Notes under the pieces: model-generated
Told to the model about the DNA's origin: nothing
What the model saw: the letters and a program-made list of their open reading frames with translations, nothing else
Database searches by the model: none
Source: Rhodoblastus sp.
GTDB lineage: Bacteria; Pseudomonadota; Alphaproteobacteria; Rhizobiales; Beijerinckiaceae
Length of the DNA: 64,000 nucleotides
Direction of reading: 5' to 3'
NCBI RefSeq assembly: GCF_019449565.1
Contig: NZ_JAGRPM010000007.1
Span: 25,065 to 89,064, forward strand
Translations under genes and position numbers: made by a program
Shown here: piece after piece, positions 62,599 to 64,000 of the stretch
Position numbering within the stretch: position 1 is the first letter of the stretch
Layout: each line of letters begins with the position of its first letter

Positions 62599-62852
62599 AG
62601 CGGAGAATGCGATCGCCAGAACAGAGCCTGTTTATGATCGAGGGCAATCAGAGGGCGAGGTCGTCCATACGGGGGGCAAACCAAGCCGATCCTTGTCATT
62701 GGCGCGCACCGACAACAGTCCCGCCGCTCTGCGCTCGGGCGTGGCGCACACATAGAAATAGTCCCCTAGGACGCGGTCTTAAGTCCCGTTGACCTGCCAC
62801 TGCAAAGTTCCTCCACGAGCGATTAGAGTCCGGCCTGACGAAGGACGGACAG

Positions 62853-63119
62853 ATGAAGCGTGCACGATTCACGGAAGAGCAGATTATCGGCGTGTTGAAA
62901 GAGCATGAGGCGGGCGCCAAGACCGTCGATCTCGCTCGCAAACACGGCGTTTCGGAAGCGACGTTGTACAATTGGAAGTCGAAGTACGGCGGCATGGACG
63001 TCTCCGAAGCCAAGCGCCTGAAGCAACTCGAAGACGAAAACGGCAAGCTGAAAAAGCTCTTGGCCGAAGCCATGCTCGACGCGTCCGCCCTTCGTGAGCT
63101 TCTGTCAAAAAAATGGTAG
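62853..63119 (+). CDS. IS3-family transposase OrfA
   Basis: An 88-residue helix-turn-helix protein that binds the element's ends. MKRARFTEEQIIGVLKEHEA, VDLARKHGVSEATLYNWKSK and LKQLEDENGKLKKLLAEAML (leucine zipper) are typical of the IS407-like subgroup. Its stop at 63117-63119 overlaps orfB. The A7 run at 63107-63113 would allow a -1 frameshift to make the OrfAB transposase. Confidence 0.93.
   Translation: MKRARFTEEQIIGVLKEHEAGAKTVDLARKHGVSEATLYNWKSKYGGMDVSEAKRLKQLEDENGKLKKLLAEAMLDASALRELLSKKW
63107..63113 (+). other. Programmed -1 frameshift slippery site (A7)
   Basis: Seven A residues span the end of orfA, read as TCA AAA AAA TGG TAG in orfA. The orfB frame is -1 relative to orfA and overlaps here (ATG at 63113). 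IS3 elements commonly fuse OrfA and OrfB by -1 slippage at A-rich heptamers. Function here is moot because orfB is interrupted. Confidence 0.7.
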
Positions 63120-63890
63120 GGCCCGCCGCCAAGCGCGAGGGTGTCGCGCATCTGCGAGCCGTGATGGGCTTGTCGGAACGGCGGGCCTGCACTCTTGTCG
63201 ACGCCGATCGCACGATGATCCGCTACCAGTCGCGCCGCGCGCCCGACACTGAGCTGCGCGGGCAAATCCGCGACCTGGCCAACGAGCGCAAGCGCTTCGG
63301 CTATCGGCGGCTTTTCATCCTTCTGCGTCAGGGCGGCGAGCCGTCCGGAATCAACCGGATCTACCGGCTTTATCGCGAGGAAGGGCTCACCGTGCGCAAA
63401 CGCAGGGCGCGGAGACGCGCCGTCGGCACGCGCGCGCCGATTCTCGTCGAAGCGAAGGCCAACGCCCGCTGATCTTTGGATTTTGTCCACGATCAGTTCG
63501 CCAGCGGGCGGCGGTTCCGCATTTTGAACATTGTCGATGACGTCACCCGCGAATGTCTGGCGGCAATTCCTGACACGTCGATTTCGGGACTCCGCGTCGC
63601 GCGCGAACTGACGGCGGTGATCAAGCGGCGCGGCAAGCCCGGCATGATCGTCTCGGACAACGGAACCGAGTTCACGTCGAACGCCATGCTGTCCTGGGCG
63701 CAGGAGCACCAGATCGTCTGGCATTTCATCGCACCGGGAAAACCCATGCAAAACGGCTTTTGCGAGAGCTTCAACGGTCGCATGCGCGACGAACTACTGA
63801 ACGAGACACTGTTTCTCGGGCTCGATCACGCTCGGGCGAAGATCGCGAACTGGGTCGCCGATTACAACTGCGCAATAGAACACCCATCTG
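63113..63890 (+). pseudogene. IS3-family transposase OrfB, interrupted
   Basis: The DDE integrase half. It reads normally through GVAHLRAVMGLSERRACTLV and RKRFGYRRLFILLRQGG to EAKANAR, then meets TGA at 63470-63472 where the family has Trp (ARWSLDF). The same frame continues as [20 protein letters not shown] with the catalytic residues in [18 protein letters not shown] and [20 protein letters not shown]. After WVADYN the family end (TARPHSSLGY) is replaced, so the 3' end is broken too. A single G-to-A change explains the stop. Confidence 0.9.
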
Positions 63891-64000
63891 TCTATGTGGT
63901 TGAAGGGAATAGATTTTGCTGCGCTGGATCCGATCCTGCGGGGTATTTGGGGTTCAGGCGCGCGCGTTCGGTGATTGATCGGGCTGTTGGCGCAGCCAAG
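63891..64000. other. Unidentified sequence after the broken IS3 end
   Basis: The last 110 bp do not continue the IS3 transposase. The plus strand gives a short reading, [20 protein letters not shown], followed shortly by a stop. It may be the end of another insertion sequence that truncated the IS3 element; too little is present to identify. Confidence 0.35.

Larger units (their letters stand above)
62790..63890 (+). mobile_element. IS3-family insertion sequence, damaged
   Basis: An IS3-type element with orfA and overlapping orfB (IS407/IS3-group look). The left end probably lies near 62790 (TGACCTGCCACTGCAAAG), judged by eye. OrfB carries a nonsense codon and loses its family-like end after about 63880, with different sequence following. 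The right terminal repeat is not identifiable, so the element is probably inactive. Confidence 0.8.

Overview
The window is a high-GC bacterial chromosome segment. The proteins and gene order point to an alphaproteobacterium of the order Hyphomicrobiales (Rhizobiales): zapE upstream of mdh-sucC, atpHAGDC, ubiG facing lysC-ptsP-prfA, an NdvA-type glucan exporter, aroK/aroB facing xerD, metX-metW, and ftsE-ftsX near plsC. A genus cannot be fixed by reading alone. The Beijerinckiaceae/Methylocystaceae neighbourhood is a guess.

From 1 to about 55.26 kb is dense, ordinary core genome. (1) 0-10.4 kb: TCA-cycle genes (sucC cut by the left edge, mdh), TetR, ZapE, MarR, EVE, YciI, DUF3597, gpsA, a phospholipase D-like protein, tsaD, hemC-hemD and an exported DUF2147 protein. 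(2) 10.7-21.1 kb: secA, priA and the whole F1 ATP synthase operon, closed by a clear terminator. (3) 21.1-32.3 kb: ubiG, lysC, ptsP, prfA, a half-size EamA protein, the GDP-mannose pair (manC-type and phosphomannomutase) and an NdvA-like ABC exporter. (4) 32.4-45.3 kb: a CBS/CNNM protein, an in-frame shikimate kinase/3-dehydroquinate synthase fusion, xerD, a soluble PAS chemoreceptor, metX-metW, a chorismate mutase, a DUF2125 protein, plsC and ftsEX. (5) 45.4-55.1 kb: an anchored protein lacking its usual zinc ribbon, hpt, thpR, the tesA/ABC exporter locus, a Bax1-I protein and polA.

At 55.26 kb a tRNA-Arg(CCG) gene marks a sharp change. A large serine recombinase lies directly against the tRNA, and its reading frame ends inside the tRNA on the other strand. 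From there to the right edge the sequence looks like a decayed integrated island. It holds about 2 kb with no recognisable gene but with structured repeats (three copies of an 11-bp motif, two of them forming a hairpin; a 10-bp tandem array), a transposase remnant, an exported HNH-like nuclease, a divergent pair of a catalase-family peroxidase and a putative Fe-S regulator, and a damaged IS3-family element. The far boundary of the island is not in the window.

I did not find a clearly new multi-gene system. The best leads are the integrase/tRNA overlap, the repeat-bearing non-coding stretch in the island, the peroxidase/Fe-S regulator pair, the aroKB fusion, and a short A/T-run plus TTTGGCGAAAGC-like repeat seen at three core loci. 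Functional names come from motif and family recognition without database searches.
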